A DNA stretch of 64,000 nt from Paraspadella gotoi (lineage: Eukaryota; Chaetognatha): assembly GCA_051294375.1 (NCBI GenBank), contig CM119269.1:22965812-23029811 (forward strand), given 5' to 3'. Numbering within the stretch: the first letter of the stretch is position 1; the number at the start of each line of letters is the position of its first letter. Under the pieces are notes generated by a model that saw only the letters and a program-made list of their open reading frames with translations, was not told the DNA's origin and ran no database searches. The position numbers and the translations under genes were made by a program. Shown here piece by piece: positions 31,618 to 42,259 of this stretch.

Positions 31618-31618
31618 T

Positions 31619-31649
<31 letters not shown>

Positions 31650-31700
31650 CTTCTCTCGTCCTCTCTCTCCTCTTTCCCCTTCCTCTCTTCCTCAACCTCA
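30866..31700. repeat. Cluster of TC arrays with a (GTC)n array
   Basis: (tc)n blocks at 30,868-30,912, 30,989-31,030, 31,195-31,282 and 31,567-31,650, with (gtt)n at 31,070-31,090 and (gtc)n at 31,361-31,390. Unique sequence of 50-100 bp separates them. Long frames are Ser-Leu rich and repeat-derived. Confidence 0.85.
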
Positions 31701-31932
31701 AATAAAAATAAATCCCCTATCAACCTTTAATCTCATTGCATATCCGAGTCGCGTTCATCCTCGTTTGACCCCTTTATGCGATGTTGACGAAGACGTTGAT
31801 CCCGAAAAAAACCGGTCGACGCTCGATATTGACTAATACCATCGTTTATATTTAATCATTAAAATTTCCCGGCGGTCTCCTCACTCACTCTCTCCTCTCT
31901 CTTTCTTCTCTTTTCTCTCTTCTCTCTCTCTT

Positions 31933-31984
<52 letters not shown>

Positions 31985-32461
31985 CTCTCCTCCTCTCTCC
32001 TCTCGTCCTGTGTCACACAGCATAATCGTAAATTGTTGGACTCTGCACGGATTATGTCCGTCGGTCCGTCCGTCTGTCCGTCTGAAACTCCCAACTCGTA
32101 AAATCCAATCTTGTATATATTTCATCCCAACTGTTACGTTTGTCATTTGGTTGTCGTGGTCGTCGTCTCCATTAGAATAGTCAAAGTCAATAGTTTAGTA
32201 TGTTACTTCAAATCATAAACACTCTTTACCAAAGAAAAAAGCTTATCCATTATACACACTATTACTTTTTTAATAGGATCATTAATATTAAACCACACAA
32301 GTAAATGTTTATATCTATAAATAGCAAATACGAATTTGGAACAAATCAATCAATAAATAAGCTAAATTGCCCCTAAAGGCCTATCAGGGATGCCTCGCAC
32401 TGGACATTACGGCAAATCACTCTATCATATCATGAGTGATATGTCGCTCTATCACATCTCA
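31695..32461. repeat. Duplicated segment D, copy 1
   Basis: Order: aaatcccctatcaaccttta, tatccgagtcgcgt, ccctttatgcgatgttgacg, accggtcgacgctcgatatt, TC array, tgtgtcacacagcataatcg, gtccgtccgtctgtccgtct, cttatccattatacacac and tatcatgagtgatatgtcgc. It recurs at 32,487-33,345. The last part has a TATCATATCATGAGTGATATG partial palindrome. Confidence 0.85.
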
Positions 32462-32486
32462 NNNNNNNNNNNNNNNNNNNNNNNNN
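32462..32486. other. Assembly gap, 25 N
   Basis: Exactly 25 N between copy 1 of segment D and a restart of the same segment. Confidence 0.9.
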
Positions 32487-32797
32487 CCGAAAAAAACCGG
32501 TCGACGCTCGATATTGACTAATACCATCGTTAATATATTAATCATTAAAATTTCCCCGGCGGTCTCACTCAATAGAAATAAACCCCTATCAACCTTTAAT
32601 CTCATTTGATATCCGAGTCGCGTCATATCCGTTTTTGACCCCTTTATGCGATGTTGACGAAAGACGTTGATCCCGAAAAAAAACGGTCGACGCTCGATAT
32701 TGACTAATACCATCGTTAATATATTAATCATTAAAATTTCCCCGGCGTCTCACTCACTCACTCTCTCTCTCTCTCTTTCTCTTCTCTCTCTTTCTCT

Positions 32798-32835
<38 letters not shown>

Positions 32836-33345
32836 CTCTCTTCTCTCTCTCCTCTCTCTCTCTCTGCNNNNNNNNNNNNNNNNNNNNNNNNNTCTGTGTC
32901 ACACAGCATAATCGTAAATTGTCTGGACTCTGCACGGATTATGTCCGTCCGTCCGTCCGTCTGTCCGTCTGAACTCCCAACTCGTAAAATCCAATCTTGT
33001 ATATATTTCATCCCAACTGTTACGTTGTCATTTGGTTGTCGTGGTCGTCGTCTCCATTAGAATAGCAAAAGTCAATAGTTTAGTATGTTAATTCAAATCA
33101 TAAAACACACTTTACCAAAGAAAAAAGCTTATCCATTATACACACTATTACTTTTTTAAATAGGATTCATTAATATTAAACCACACAAGTAAATGTTATA
33201 TCTATAAATAGCAAATACGAAATTGGAACAATCAATCAATAAATAAGCTAAATTGCCCCTAAAAAGGCTATCAGGGGATGCCTCGCACTGGACATTACGC
33301 AAATCACTCTATCATATCATGAGTGATATGTCGCTCTATCACATC
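32487..33345. repeat. Duplicated segment D, copies 2 and 3
   Basis: 32,487-32,562 repeats the ccggtcgacgctcgatattg part once. From 32,570 the segment restarts in full, with a second 25-N gap in its TC array (32,868-32,892), and ends at the same tatcatgagtgatatg sequence. Differences are single-base indels and a shorter or longer TC array. Confidence 0.85.
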
Positions 33346-33429
33346 TCTTTCTCATCTCACTGTCACCAGTGTCGAATGATGATGGTAAATCGTGAAAATT
33401 CTTCTTATTTATCATCAATTATTCTTTGA

Positions 33430-33565
33430 AGTCGTTCTTCTTCCTCCTCCTCTTCCTCCTCTTCCTCATCCTCCTCTTGCTACTCCTCCTCCTCTTCCTC
33501 TTCCTCCCGGACGAAAAACCCGTCGATTAAATCTTATGGTGATAAATATGGAAACCCATCCATCC

Positions 33566-33624
<59 letters not shown>

Positions 33625-33710
33625 CTACCGCATTTTTAACGCCTTTCATACCGAAATTTTTGCCACCCAATAAAGATGAGAGTGATAGAGAGAGAGAGAG
33701 AGACAGAGAC
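33430..33710. repeat. (CTT/CCT)n, (TC)n and (GA)n arrays
   Basis: cctcctcctcttcctcc units at 33,438-33,507; (tc)n at 33,569-33,620; (ga)n at 33,688-33,706. Spacer sequence is unique. Confidence 0.85.
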
Positions 33711-34184
33711 ATTAAACTTTCTCTACTTTGAGACGCAAGAGACCAGTTGGTCTGAGATAAGACGGTTCTGCAGCTGCCGCTGCTCTGCCGCTGCTCTACC
33801 GCGGATACTTGTTCTGATGCTTCTGCTTGATTTCTGAATTACTACGAGTTTGGAAGTAAAATCACGAATTATTTTTCAAAATTTAAAACAATCAAAAAAC
33901 CATCCAATTAATGCTTTTACATAATTAATGAAGTAACTATCTTGCCCAACGAATATAGATAGGAGCAGTGGGCCTATAATTTAATGATTAAAACTACACT
34001 ATCTCACAATATGATTTACGTATAAAGTATCAAATTGGGGCAACCAATATAAATTATCCCTTTATGTCAACAGCCGGGTTGCCTGTGATGCCCATAAAAT
34101 GTAAGAAATTTTGATGACTTGAAAGTCAGGAGACAAAAAGTGAGGAATAAATGTGAAAAAATAGCGCGACGAACCTTGAACTCT

Positions 34185-34229
<45 letters not shown>

Positions 34230-34894
34230 CGGACAAAATTCCTTTCAATTAAAGCGGGGGATAATTAGACAGACTATTAATAATAACCTTTCGATCGTAA
34301 ACAAATCATTTTCGAAAAACCGAGAAAATGTGTGAATTTTTGAAGTAAAAGCAAAATTTTTTTAGGTTTAGAGAAAAATGGGGATGGTACAGTGGGGACT
34401 GGTTTTAACAAAAGACGAATCGAGCTTTAGGTTCATCAGGCGGATGGAACCAATGATATTTTTATTGGTAGCTCAGTCATTGTTTATAGAATTCTTAAAA
34501 ATAAAACAAACTTAAAAAACTAACCTATTCCATTAACAGTAATTTATTAATTAATTGATAGAAATTATTATTTTTATAATATTAAATAATAGGAAAGAAT
34601 AGTAAAAATAAATATAATGTTAAATTTCTATAAAAAAATTTGAGCTTTTATTCTCTTTTATCACTTATAAAAAAATTCATGCAATAATCTTATATCAACA
34701 TTTGTAAAAAAAAGCTATATATAATTGTCAGAAATTGATGCTTTACTGTAAAAACTAAAAACCGCTCCTCTCTTCAAATAAAGATGTCAAACCGCGAGGT
34801 AGAGCCGCTATTAATCACTCTCTCCTTTTAACGAAGAAGTATTTATTTTTCACACTTTAGGATTTCATTCAATTAACAGTTTTGGAAGAGAAAA
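33711..34894. other. AT-rich non-coding stretch with one short GA array
   Basis: A gctgctctgccgctgctcta run lies near 33,775 and a (ga)n array at 34,188-34,223. The rest is unique AT-rich sequence without a gene, RNA or transposon signature. Confidence 0.5.
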
Positions 34895-35127
34895 AAAAGA
34901 AAATAGGCCGGTCCCCTTAACAAAAAAAGGAAATAGGCCGGTACCCTTAACGAAAAAAAAGGAAATAGGCCGGTACCCTTAATAAAAAAAATAAATAGGC
35001 CAGTCCCCTTAACAAAAAAAAGAATATAGGCCAGTCCCCTTAATGAAAAAAATGAAATAGGCCGGTCCCCTTAACAAAAAAAAGGAAATAGGCTGGTCCC
35101 CTTAAGAAAAAAAAGTAAATAAGCTGG
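34895..35127. repeat. About 31-bp minisatellite, eight copies
   Basis: Unit aaaaaaggaaataggccggt plus ccccttaac, at about 30-32 bp intervals from 34,903 to 35,119, with homopolymer length variants. It is interrupted by a MITE-like element at 35,128; the phrase gccggtccccttaatga resumes at 35,702. Confidence 0.9.
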
Positions 35128-35693
35128 TAGCCATAGCCGATTAAATTTAAATGCTAATATATACAGTATTAAGATAATCTATCATAAGCATAGATTGTAG
35201 TATTAAAATATTTTTTGTTAAAAATTCTTTTTTCTGAGGGTACTAGCTTAATTAAAATTATTTTATTACTACATAAAAAAACATTTTTTTAAAATATAAT
35301 TATAGCTTTTAAAAATTCTTACGTTTTTTCAGTAAAAATCTAAAAAAACCTATAAAATCTTCAAAAGATGATGATGATGACAAGGTTTTTACGGTTTTTC
35401 CTTTTTTTGACCTACTTATGATAAAAATATTTAAAAAAGAATTATAATTTTGAAAGGAAATTGATGATGTCTAAGAAAGGAAATTCACGATACTTTGTTC
35501 AGATAACTTATAAAAAAATTTTTTGGTCTTTCCTATCTATATATAAATAGTAAAAAATTTATTATTATGGAAGAGCCATATAAAAATGTTTTTGTCCATT
35601 GAAAGTATACTTAAAAATGTAAAAAATTTAATTTCATCTTTTACTCAATCTAAATTTTTGACTCACCCCATTGAGTGTGGCTACCCCTAATGC
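35128..35693 (-). mobile_element. MITE-like dispersed element, copy 2 (566 bp)
   Basis: Reverse-orientation relative of 8,747-9,360. Starts tagccatagccgattaaat and ends ccccattgagtgtggcta; the two ends form short inverted repeats TAGCCA(C/T)A with TA at both boundaries. It splits a 31-bp minisatellite, which gives independent proof of insertion. Body matches include gagggtactagcttaatta and the gatgatgatgat run. No coding capacity. Confidence 0.75.
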
Positions 35694-36065
35694 CGGTCCC
35701 CTTAATGACCCTACTTATTCGCTGACGACCTTTGCCCTTAGACGTTTCAACCTTTGCCCTTAAATTTACTTTCTTTATCTTCAAATCAATTCTCAGTTAA
35801 TTAATTAATTCATTACTTCATTACTTAAGTAATTAATTACTTTTAAAAATTATTTTTGGCATTATTTTCCCAGAACTCCCTATTTTATCTTAAATTCTAA
35901 ATTAACTTAATTTTTTATGGTTGGGAATTAAGTTAGGGATTAAAGCTATTGATTAAAGTTAGGGACTTGTGTTAGTGTTTTGGGTTAGAGATTTGGGTTA
36001 GGGATTAATTTATAGATTTAAGAACATATTTAAAATAAATATTAAAGTTAAAATTAAATTCTTGA
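35694..36065 (+). repeat. Minisatellite remnant, then TTAGGG-bearing repeat, copy 3
   Basis: After the minisatellite phrase (35,702-35,718) and 140 bp of AT-rich sequence, the repeat starts at 35,858 with ggcattattttcccagaact. It continues through gttagggattaaagc and gggttagggattaattta and ends in aaatattaaagttaaaatta. Confidence 0.65.
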
Positions 36066-36094
36066 GCTCGTTGCCTATCGCTCGAAATATTGAT

Positions 36095-36096
36095 GA

Positions 36097-36129
<33 letters not shown>

Positions 36130-36130
36130 T
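36095..36130. repeat. (GAC)n array
   Basis: gacaacgacgacgacgacga units directly after the TTAGGG-bearing repeat. Confidence 0.85.
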
Positions 36131-36295
36131 TCTTAACGAGACAGATAACGGAATCCCTTTATCCGACGCAGGTGAAAACCTAAAGATGAAAAAAAGACAT
36201 TTTAATCCCGCGAGTAGATTAATTTCGAGAGTTAATATAAACCGCGAGTCGACGGCAGGATTTAGAGAGTCAATTATAGAGAGTGATATTTTTGA

Positions 36296-36350
36296 CAGTT
36301 GGCACTCGAGAAAAGGTGGCAGGGCGACAGGTCCCGAGTTCGAAACCCGA
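36296..36350 (+). ncRNA. Possible tRNA-derived (SINE-like) fragment
   Basis: The sequence gttggcactcgagaaaagg at about 36,298 resembles a pol III A box (TRGCNNAGNNGG). gagttcgaaaccc at about 36,339 fits the B box, and it lies in a short stem (ccgagttcgaaacccga). The spacing of about 30-40 bp is normal for tRNA-type promoters. No full cloverleaf or SINE tail is visible. Confidence 0.35.
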
Positions 36351-36394
36351 TTTGGACCAAGTCAGTTCTGGAAGGCTAGAAGGGAATGATTCTT

Positions 36395-36519
36395 TTAATA
36401 CGAAACTTAATATGAACTAATATGAAACTAATTAATATGAATATGAAATAAATATGAATTGATATGAAATAATAATGAATTAATATGAAATTAATTAATA
36501 TTAATATTAAGATGAAATT
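36395..36519. repeat. AT-rich aatatgaa minisatellite (left of LTR)
   Basis: Units of taatatgaaattaattaata repeat here and again at 36,928-37,035. The solo LTR between them therefore inserted into this array. The flanking aaatt target-site duplication (36,515-36,519) comes from the array unit. Confidence 0.75.
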
Positions 36520-36922
36520 TGTTACGCCGGTCATGACTTGACACGACCGCGGCCGTTGGACCCGACGACGGGAGGGATCCGAGTCGTGCCTCGCCCGTTT
36601 CCCGCGAAGAAATTGATCGAATGTGCAGAAGATATCGTTGTTATTTTTAACGTTTGAAACGTCGCGAGAGAGAAATTGTGCCTCTCGAAAACTCGGACGT
36701 TAAACGCTTTTAACTCAGCGTTGGTGGTTGAAATTTTAAGTGTTTTTAATCTCACGTTTTTAACCTTTTACCGTCGAAATTAAACTCATTAATTTCACCA
36801 TCGTTTTTATAAACTCATTCTCGTCGTCATTTTATATTATTGATAAATAAACTTAACCAACCGTTCCAAAATCCTAAAGTCAGCCAATGAAATTGTACAA
36901 CGAATCGAGAGAGGCACGAACA
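36520..36922 (+). mobile_element. Solo LTR of a retrotransposon, copy 2 (403 bp)
   Basis: Same termini as the copy at 29,603 (tgttacgccggtcatgac ... gagaggcacgaaca). It is flanked by aaatt at 36,515-36,519 and 36,923-36,927. Shared internal phrases include cgcccgtttcccgcgaagaa, tttttaacgtttgaaacgtc and ttaaacgcttttaactca. A GC-rich stretch (36,547-36,586) differs from copy 1. No internal coding region on either side, so a solo LTR. The duplication lies in AT-rich repeats, so it is weaker evidence than in copy 1. Confidence 0.82.
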
Positions 36923-36927
36923 AAATT

Positions 36928-37300
36928 AATATGAATAAATATGAAATTAATTAATATGAAGATGAAATTAATGTGAAACTAATTAATATCAATATGAATA
37001 TCAAATTAATATGAATTAATGTGAAACTAATTAAACGCAAACCACATAAAATATATTGAATGAAATTTAACAAATGAAATTGTGCAGAATTAAAGAAGTC
37101 ATTAAAAGTAAGTAAATAATGAAAGTAAATTAGTAAGTCGCATTGATTGTATGTAAATAAACTTGATACGACGACGACGACGACGAAGACAAAATTATGT
37201 TCGTTGTTTCTCTCACACCTCAGAAGTGACAAAATGGCAATAACGAGAGGGAGACGACGAGACGTTGCCATTCGGAGAAAGTGGCATTGCCATTAATGTC
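36928..37300. repeat. AT-rich minisatellite (right of LTR) and (GAC)n
   Basis: aatatgaataaatatgaaat units to about 37,035, then unique sequence and a (gac)n array at 37,169-37,188. No gene. Confidence 0.7.
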
Positions 37301-37307
37301 TCGAGAG

Positions 37308-37308
<1 letters not shown>

Positions 37309-37371
<63 letters not shown>

Positions 37372-37430
37372 TACCAGACTTGGTGAAGGAGGATGAGGAG
37401 GAGGAGGAGGAGGAAGAAGAAGAAGTTTAT
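37309..37430. repeat. (GA)n array and (GGA)n run
   Basis: About 29 ga units (37,312-37,369), then gaggaggaggaggaggaaga at 37,388-37,424. Stretch 37,431-37,725 is unique AT-rich sequence. Confidence 0.9.
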
Positions 37431-37724
37431 TTCGGTCAAATAAACTCGAATTAAAGACAAAAAGTTTTTTTAAGATCGAAAAAAAATGTGACGGGGGAAG
37501 AGAAAATAAATTGTGGCCGATGGAAGTTTGTGTCAGAGCACGAGAAAATATTTTGTAAAGAAAGGATAAACATTTTTATACAAACTACAAAGTTAGAAGA
37601 AATGATAAGAGAAAATATTTCGTTGTAGGAGTCAGTTGTGAAATGTGTCATGTGCTTGGAAATTTATGAATTACAAAGAAAGTTTTGATTGCAAAGTTAA
37701 AATGTAATCTTGTTCTATTTGATT

Positions 37725-37725
<1 letters not shown>

Positions 37726-37767
<42 letters not shown>

Positions 37768-37770
37768 TTT
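37726..37770. repeat. (CGT)n array
   Basis: About 14 cgtcgtcgt units, one of the cleanest trinucleotide arrays in the window. Confidence 0.9.
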
Positions 37771-37848
37771 CGTTGTCGTCTTCTTTGGCAAAAAAATAAA
37801 AAAAACTTTTTCCTCTCATTTAAAAAGCCTTACTTGAATCGTTTTTAT

Positions 37849-38583
37849 CTCTCTCTCNNNNNNNNNNNNNNNNNNNNNNNNNNNNNNNNNNNNNNNNNNN
37901 NNNNNNNNNNNNNNNNNNNNNNNNNNNNNNNNNNNNNNNNNNNNNNNNNNNNNNNNNNNNNNNNNNNNNNNNNNNNNNNNNNNNNNNNNNNNNNNNNNNN
38001 NNNNNNNNNNNNNNNNNNNNNNNNNNNNNNNNNNNNNNNNNNNNNNNNNNNNNNNNNNNNNNNNNNNNNNNNNNNNNNNNNNNNNNNNNNNNNNNNNNNN
38101 NNNNNNNNNNNNNNNNNNNNNNNNNNNNNNNNNNNNNNNNNNNNNNNNNNNNNNNNNNNNNNNNNNNNNNNNNNNNNNNNNNNNNNNNNNNNNNNNNNNN
38201 NNNNNNNNNNNNNNNNNNNNNNNNNNNNNNNNNNNNNNNNNNNNNNNNNNNNNNNNNNNNNNNNNNNNNNNNNNNNNNNNNNNNNNNNNNNNNNNNNNNN
38301 NNNNNNNNNNNNNNNNNNNNNNNNNNNNNNNNNNNNNNNNNNNNNNNNNNNNNNNNNNNNNNNNNNNNNNNNNNNNNNNNNNNNNNNNNNNNNNNNNNNN
38401 NNNNNNNNNNNNNNNNNNNNNNNNNNNNNNNNNNNNNNNNNNNNNNNNNNNNNNNNNNNNNNNNNNNNNNNNNNNNNNNNNNNNNNNNNNNNNNNNNNNN
38501 NNNNNNNNNNNNNNNNNNNNNNNNNNNNNNNNNNNNNNNNNNNNNNNNNNNNNNTCTCTCTCTCCCTCTCTCTCTCCCTCACT
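37849..38583. repeat. (TC)n array with a 697-N gap
   Basis: tc units on both sides of N 37,858-38,554, the largest gap in the window. Confidence 0.85.
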
Positions 38584-38699
38584 CATGACTTACCTTTTTT
38601 CCTCTGACCCTCAGCGAATCAAGAACCAAACAATAACATCATTAACTTTCCTCCAGAGATTAACTCACCTTGGGAGAATTATCCTCTTCATTCTCTCCA

Positions 38700-38965
38700 A
38701 GGACGAAGGAAGAGAGATGTTTCTGCTGTTGTTTTAGTTGTTGTTTCTGTTGTTGTTGTTGTTGTCTTTTCTGTCCTTACTGTTATAGTCAATGTCATAG
38801 TCGGGAATTGCAATAAATTCATCGGTGGCTCATTGAGTTGCAGACAGCACTCAAGCATAACATTCGAGCAGTTGCGCTTCCTGCTGTTGCTGTTGTTACT
38901 GTTCTTGCTGTTGTTGTTGCTACAGTCTCTATCTTGTTGTTACTGGTTGTTGTTATTACTCTTGC
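38700..38965. repeat. Degenerate (TTG/CTG)n field
   Basis: ttgttgttgttgttgtc and ctgctgttgctgttgttact runs flank a unique 120-bp segment (about 38,770-38,880). That segment contains cggtggctcattgag (38,823-38,837), identical to the A-box region of the SINE at 59,621. No B box follows, so at most it is a truncated relative. Confidence 0.65.
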
Positions 38966-39087
38966 TTAGGTTATAATTTGTGTTCTTTGTTCTTTGGTTT
39001 TTTTTTTAAATGTATTTGTTATCATTGTTATTATTTTTATTGTTACTGTGTCTTTTTGGGTCTTCCCATTTTACATTGTGACATTAG

Positions 39088-39146
39088 CTTCGTCGTCGTC
39101 GTCGTCGTCATCGTTGTCGTCGTCATCGTCGTCGTTGTCATCTTCT
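39088..39146. repeat. (GTC)n array
   Basis: cgtcgtcgtcgtcgtcatcg units, CpG-rich, in an AT-rich context. Confidence 0.85.
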
Positions 39147-39254
39147 TCTAATTCATAATGCGATCTTTGAAATCGGAGTCAACAATTTTCTTTGAAGATG
39201 AAATGATCATCGGTTTACTAAAGTGGGAGCGGCCACTTAAATAAAAAGTTTTTC

Positions 39255-39422
39255 TTAGAGGCAGTTTGAGTTTAGTTTTGACAACGATTTTGTTTTATTA
39301 TAAAACAGAAATGTTTCGGCTTCATTTCATCAACGCTAATGAAGGCCTAAAATAAAGTCGAAACATGTCTGTTTTACAATAAAACAAAATCGTTGTCAAA
39401 ACTAAACTCAAACTGTCTCTAA
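39255..39422. mobile_element. 168-bp hairpin (near-palindromic) element
   Basis: Two 64-bp arms (39,255-39,318 and 39,359-39,422) are inverted repeats with three mismatches and a 40-bp loop. They start ttagag(g/a)cagtttgagtt. TA at each outer end fits a TA-target foldback element. Around the loop, the + strand reads ctaatga ... gaaacatgtc and the minus strand ttgatga ... gaaacat, close to the hammerhead-ribozyme core (CUGANGA ... GAAA) but each with a changed core base. Confidence 0.75.
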
Positions 39423-39657
39423 TTCACTCAAACAACGAAAAGAAATTATTTATATCACAAAGTTTTTCTTATAATCATAAATGTATTTCAGTTACAGAGT
39501 TTGCCGTCTCAGAAATTCTTGACAAATTTTACTGCACTATATTAACCTTATGTTGTATCGATGCTTACTCTATTTCTTGAAAACAAAAATACTAAAAAAA
39601 ACTGAAAACTGAAAACTCCCGCTTTTGAGAGCTTTCTTGGGCTTTGTCCCTTTCTTC

Positions 39658-39693
<36 letters not shown>

Positions 39694-39946
39694 NNNNNNN
39701 NNNNNNNNNNNNNNNNNNNNNNNNNNNNNNNNNNNNNNNNNNNNNNNNNNNNNNNNNNNNNNNNNNNNNNNNNNNNNNNNNNNNNNNNNNNNNNNNNNNN
39801 NNNNNNNNNNNNNNNNNNNNNNNNNNNNNNNNNNNNNNNNNNNNNNNNNNNNNNNNNNNNNCAAAGGCCCCATGGGGTTTTTCGATGCCATTGTCCACTT
39901 TGGTCGACGACGCGTGACTCTGGTTCCATGGAAATTCCATCGCCGA

Positions 39947-39995
<49 letters not shown>
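39658..39995. repeat. (TC)n array with 168-N gap, unique 90 bp, (GA)n array
   Basis: (tc)n 39,660-39,693, N 39,694-39,861, a unique GC-richer segment (39,862-39,947), then (ga)n 39,950-39,994. The stretch before it (39,423-39,657) is unique AT-rich sequence. Confidence 0.85.
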
Positions 39996-39999
<4 letters not shown>

Positions 40000-40420
40000 G
40001 CTACGAGAGGCGATAATTGCCTTTTCTGAGAAAATGTCTTGGAAGCAAATGAAAGAGAATTCTTAGAAATTGTAAGTTATAATTATCTATATTGATAATT
40101 TACTAATATAAGTTTGATAGAATGTCTGATTAATTAACTATTTTTGGGTCTGTTGATTGATTGAATGATTGATTGGCATAATTTAAAAAAAAAGATTATT
40201 TATTGATTTAGCTAATTAATTTTATTGCTTTATCGTTGTCGTCTGAAATGAATAATGGTTTAAAATAACATATGGATTGATTTAAAGATTGATTGACTGA
40301 TTGACAATCGTGAAATATTCTCTACGGTCAAACCTTTTGCTCGAAAATCTCTCAATCTTACGATCAGTCACTATTCACTCCCCATAGTTACAACCTTTTT
40401 TTTTACAACAACGACCCTAA

Positions 40421-40466
40421 CCATTACCGACCATTACCGACCATTACCAACCATTACCGACCATTA
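40421..40466. repeat. 10-bp minisatellite ccattaccga
   Basis: Four and a half copies in segment A copy 1. The other two copies of the segment have only one (44,216 and 50,543), so this locus varies between copies. Confidence 0.9.
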
Positions 40467-40582
40467 GACGCGCCCTTAAAATTGATTAGAGAGAAAACGA
40501 AATCGTTAACTTGAAATATTTTTTTTGGTCTTTAATTGAATTGAAGTTGATTGACAAGCGACTTCACGCCTTTTCCACTCGC

Positions 40583-40583
<1 letters not shown>

Positions 40584-40645
<62 letters not shown>
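40584..40645. repeat. (TC)n array
   Basis: About 30 tc units. The equivalent array in the other copies (44,350-44,436; 50,677-50,763) is broken by ttctctctat and cctc interruptions. Confidence 0.9.
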
Positions 40646-40647
<2 letters not shown>

Positions 40648-41179
40648 ATAAATGATATTTACAATTGAGAAATGAATGTTGATTAAAATCATTCAATTTA
40701 AAATCTAATACTACAGTTTCTTTAATCTGAAGTGATACAAAAAGACTTGATTAAACTCGTAATTCTTTCAGTGTATAATATTTTTATAACATTTATTAGT
40801 TAGAAAACTAGTTGACGTTTATGTTGATCTAAAATAATGTTAAAATTTGCTAATAATATAATCACAATGGGTATCAAGCGTGGAGTCACTTTTCTTCATT
40901 TTTTTCTTCCAAATTTTAACATTTAATTTTTAACGCTGATTGTGAAGTAAGTAAGTAGTCAAACAACTCAACAATGATAAACTGACCGACCAACATATAA
41001 ATGTCATTTTCTCACAGAGACTTTCACAAAAGGTCAAATTTCCCTGGACTCACCCACGTTACGCCTTCTTACTCTTTACTTTCTCATATCGAATTCACAG
41101 TGAACCTCCGCTTTTATTCACAATTTATAATTTTTTGCTTTTAATGAAATTCCATCACTTTCTATTCAGTACTTTGAAG

Positions 41180-41640
41180 AGAGGAAGAGAGAGCGAGAGA
41201 GAGAGAGCGAGAGAGAGAGAGAAACGGAGAGAGAGAGNNNNNNNNNNNNNNNNNNNNNNNNNNNNNNNNNNNNNNNNNNNNNNNNNNNNNNNNNNNNNNN
41301 NNNNNNNNNNNNNNNNNNNNNNNNNNNNNNNNNNNNNNNNNNNNNNNNNNNNNNNNNNNNNNNNNNNNNNNNNNNNNNNNNNNNNNNNNNNNNNNNNNNN
41401 NNNNNNNNNNNNNNNNNNNNNNNNNNNNNNNNNNNNNNNNNNNNNNNNNNNNNNNNNNNNNNNNNNNNNNNNNNNNNNNNNNNNNNNNNNNNNNNNNNNN
41501 NNNNNNNNNNNNNNNNNNNNNNNNNNNNNNNNNNNNNNNNNNNNNNNNNNNNNNNNNNNNNNNNNNNNNNNNNNNNNNNNNNNNNNNNNNNNNNNNNNNN
41601 NNNNNNNNNNNNNNNNNNNNNNNNNNNNNNNNTTCTCTCC
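41180..41640. repeat. (GA)n array with a 395-N gap
   Basis: gaga with gcgaga variants, N 41,238-41,632, then ttctctcc. In the other two copies the same interval reads through as a GA array, unique agcatgtacactgtcaatca, then a TC array (about 44,935-45,295). Confidence 0.85.
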
Positions 41641-41707
41641 AAAAATTCGATTTGAATTTTTCGGATAAAAAATCCCGACCAATCATTTTTTCCGTGATTT
41701 GTGAAAT

Positions 41708-41711
41708 TGTT

Positions 41712-41743
<32 letters not shown>

Positions 41744-41750
41744 CGTCATT
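41708..41750. repeat. (CGT)n array
   Basis: About 11 tcg units followed by acgtc. The array is shorter and error-like (gtcgtctcgtcg, gtccgtcg) at 45,418 and 51,745. Confidence 0.9.
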
Positions 41751-41857
41751 GTTAATATCCGTCAAATTTCGCTTTATACACAATATATTTCTAAATACGA
41801 TGTGTTTGTTATTTTTTTTCATTTCGTTGGTGTAATATTAAAAAGAGAAAATATTGA

Positions 41858-41861
<4 letters not shown>

Positions 41862-41922
<61 letters not shown>

Positions 41923-41942
41923 CAGAGAGTAACAGAGAGAGG
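41862..41942. repeat. (GA)n array
   Basis: About 29 ga units, then gtgacagagagtaacagaga. Confidence 0.9.
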
Positions 41943-42259
41943 CAATAAGATAATATTTTTAAATACGATGTATACTAAATAAAACAAAAATGGAATTATG
42001 TTACTTATTTTGGCTTTAATTTCTAAGAACGACCCATGTCATCTTAAATATGAAATTAAATTCTAGGGATTCTCTGGGAAGAGAGGGTTAACCTTTATTT
42101 TGCTAACTAAATTATGAAATTTTGTAAATTCAAATGTTAATGAAAATTGAAAAAAATTACTTGTACCAATATATATATATTTATGAATAAAAAGTATTGT
42201 AAAATAAAGTTGTGCTAGGGAGTAGTCTATTAAACACTATTCACTCTTTAGTATTTACT

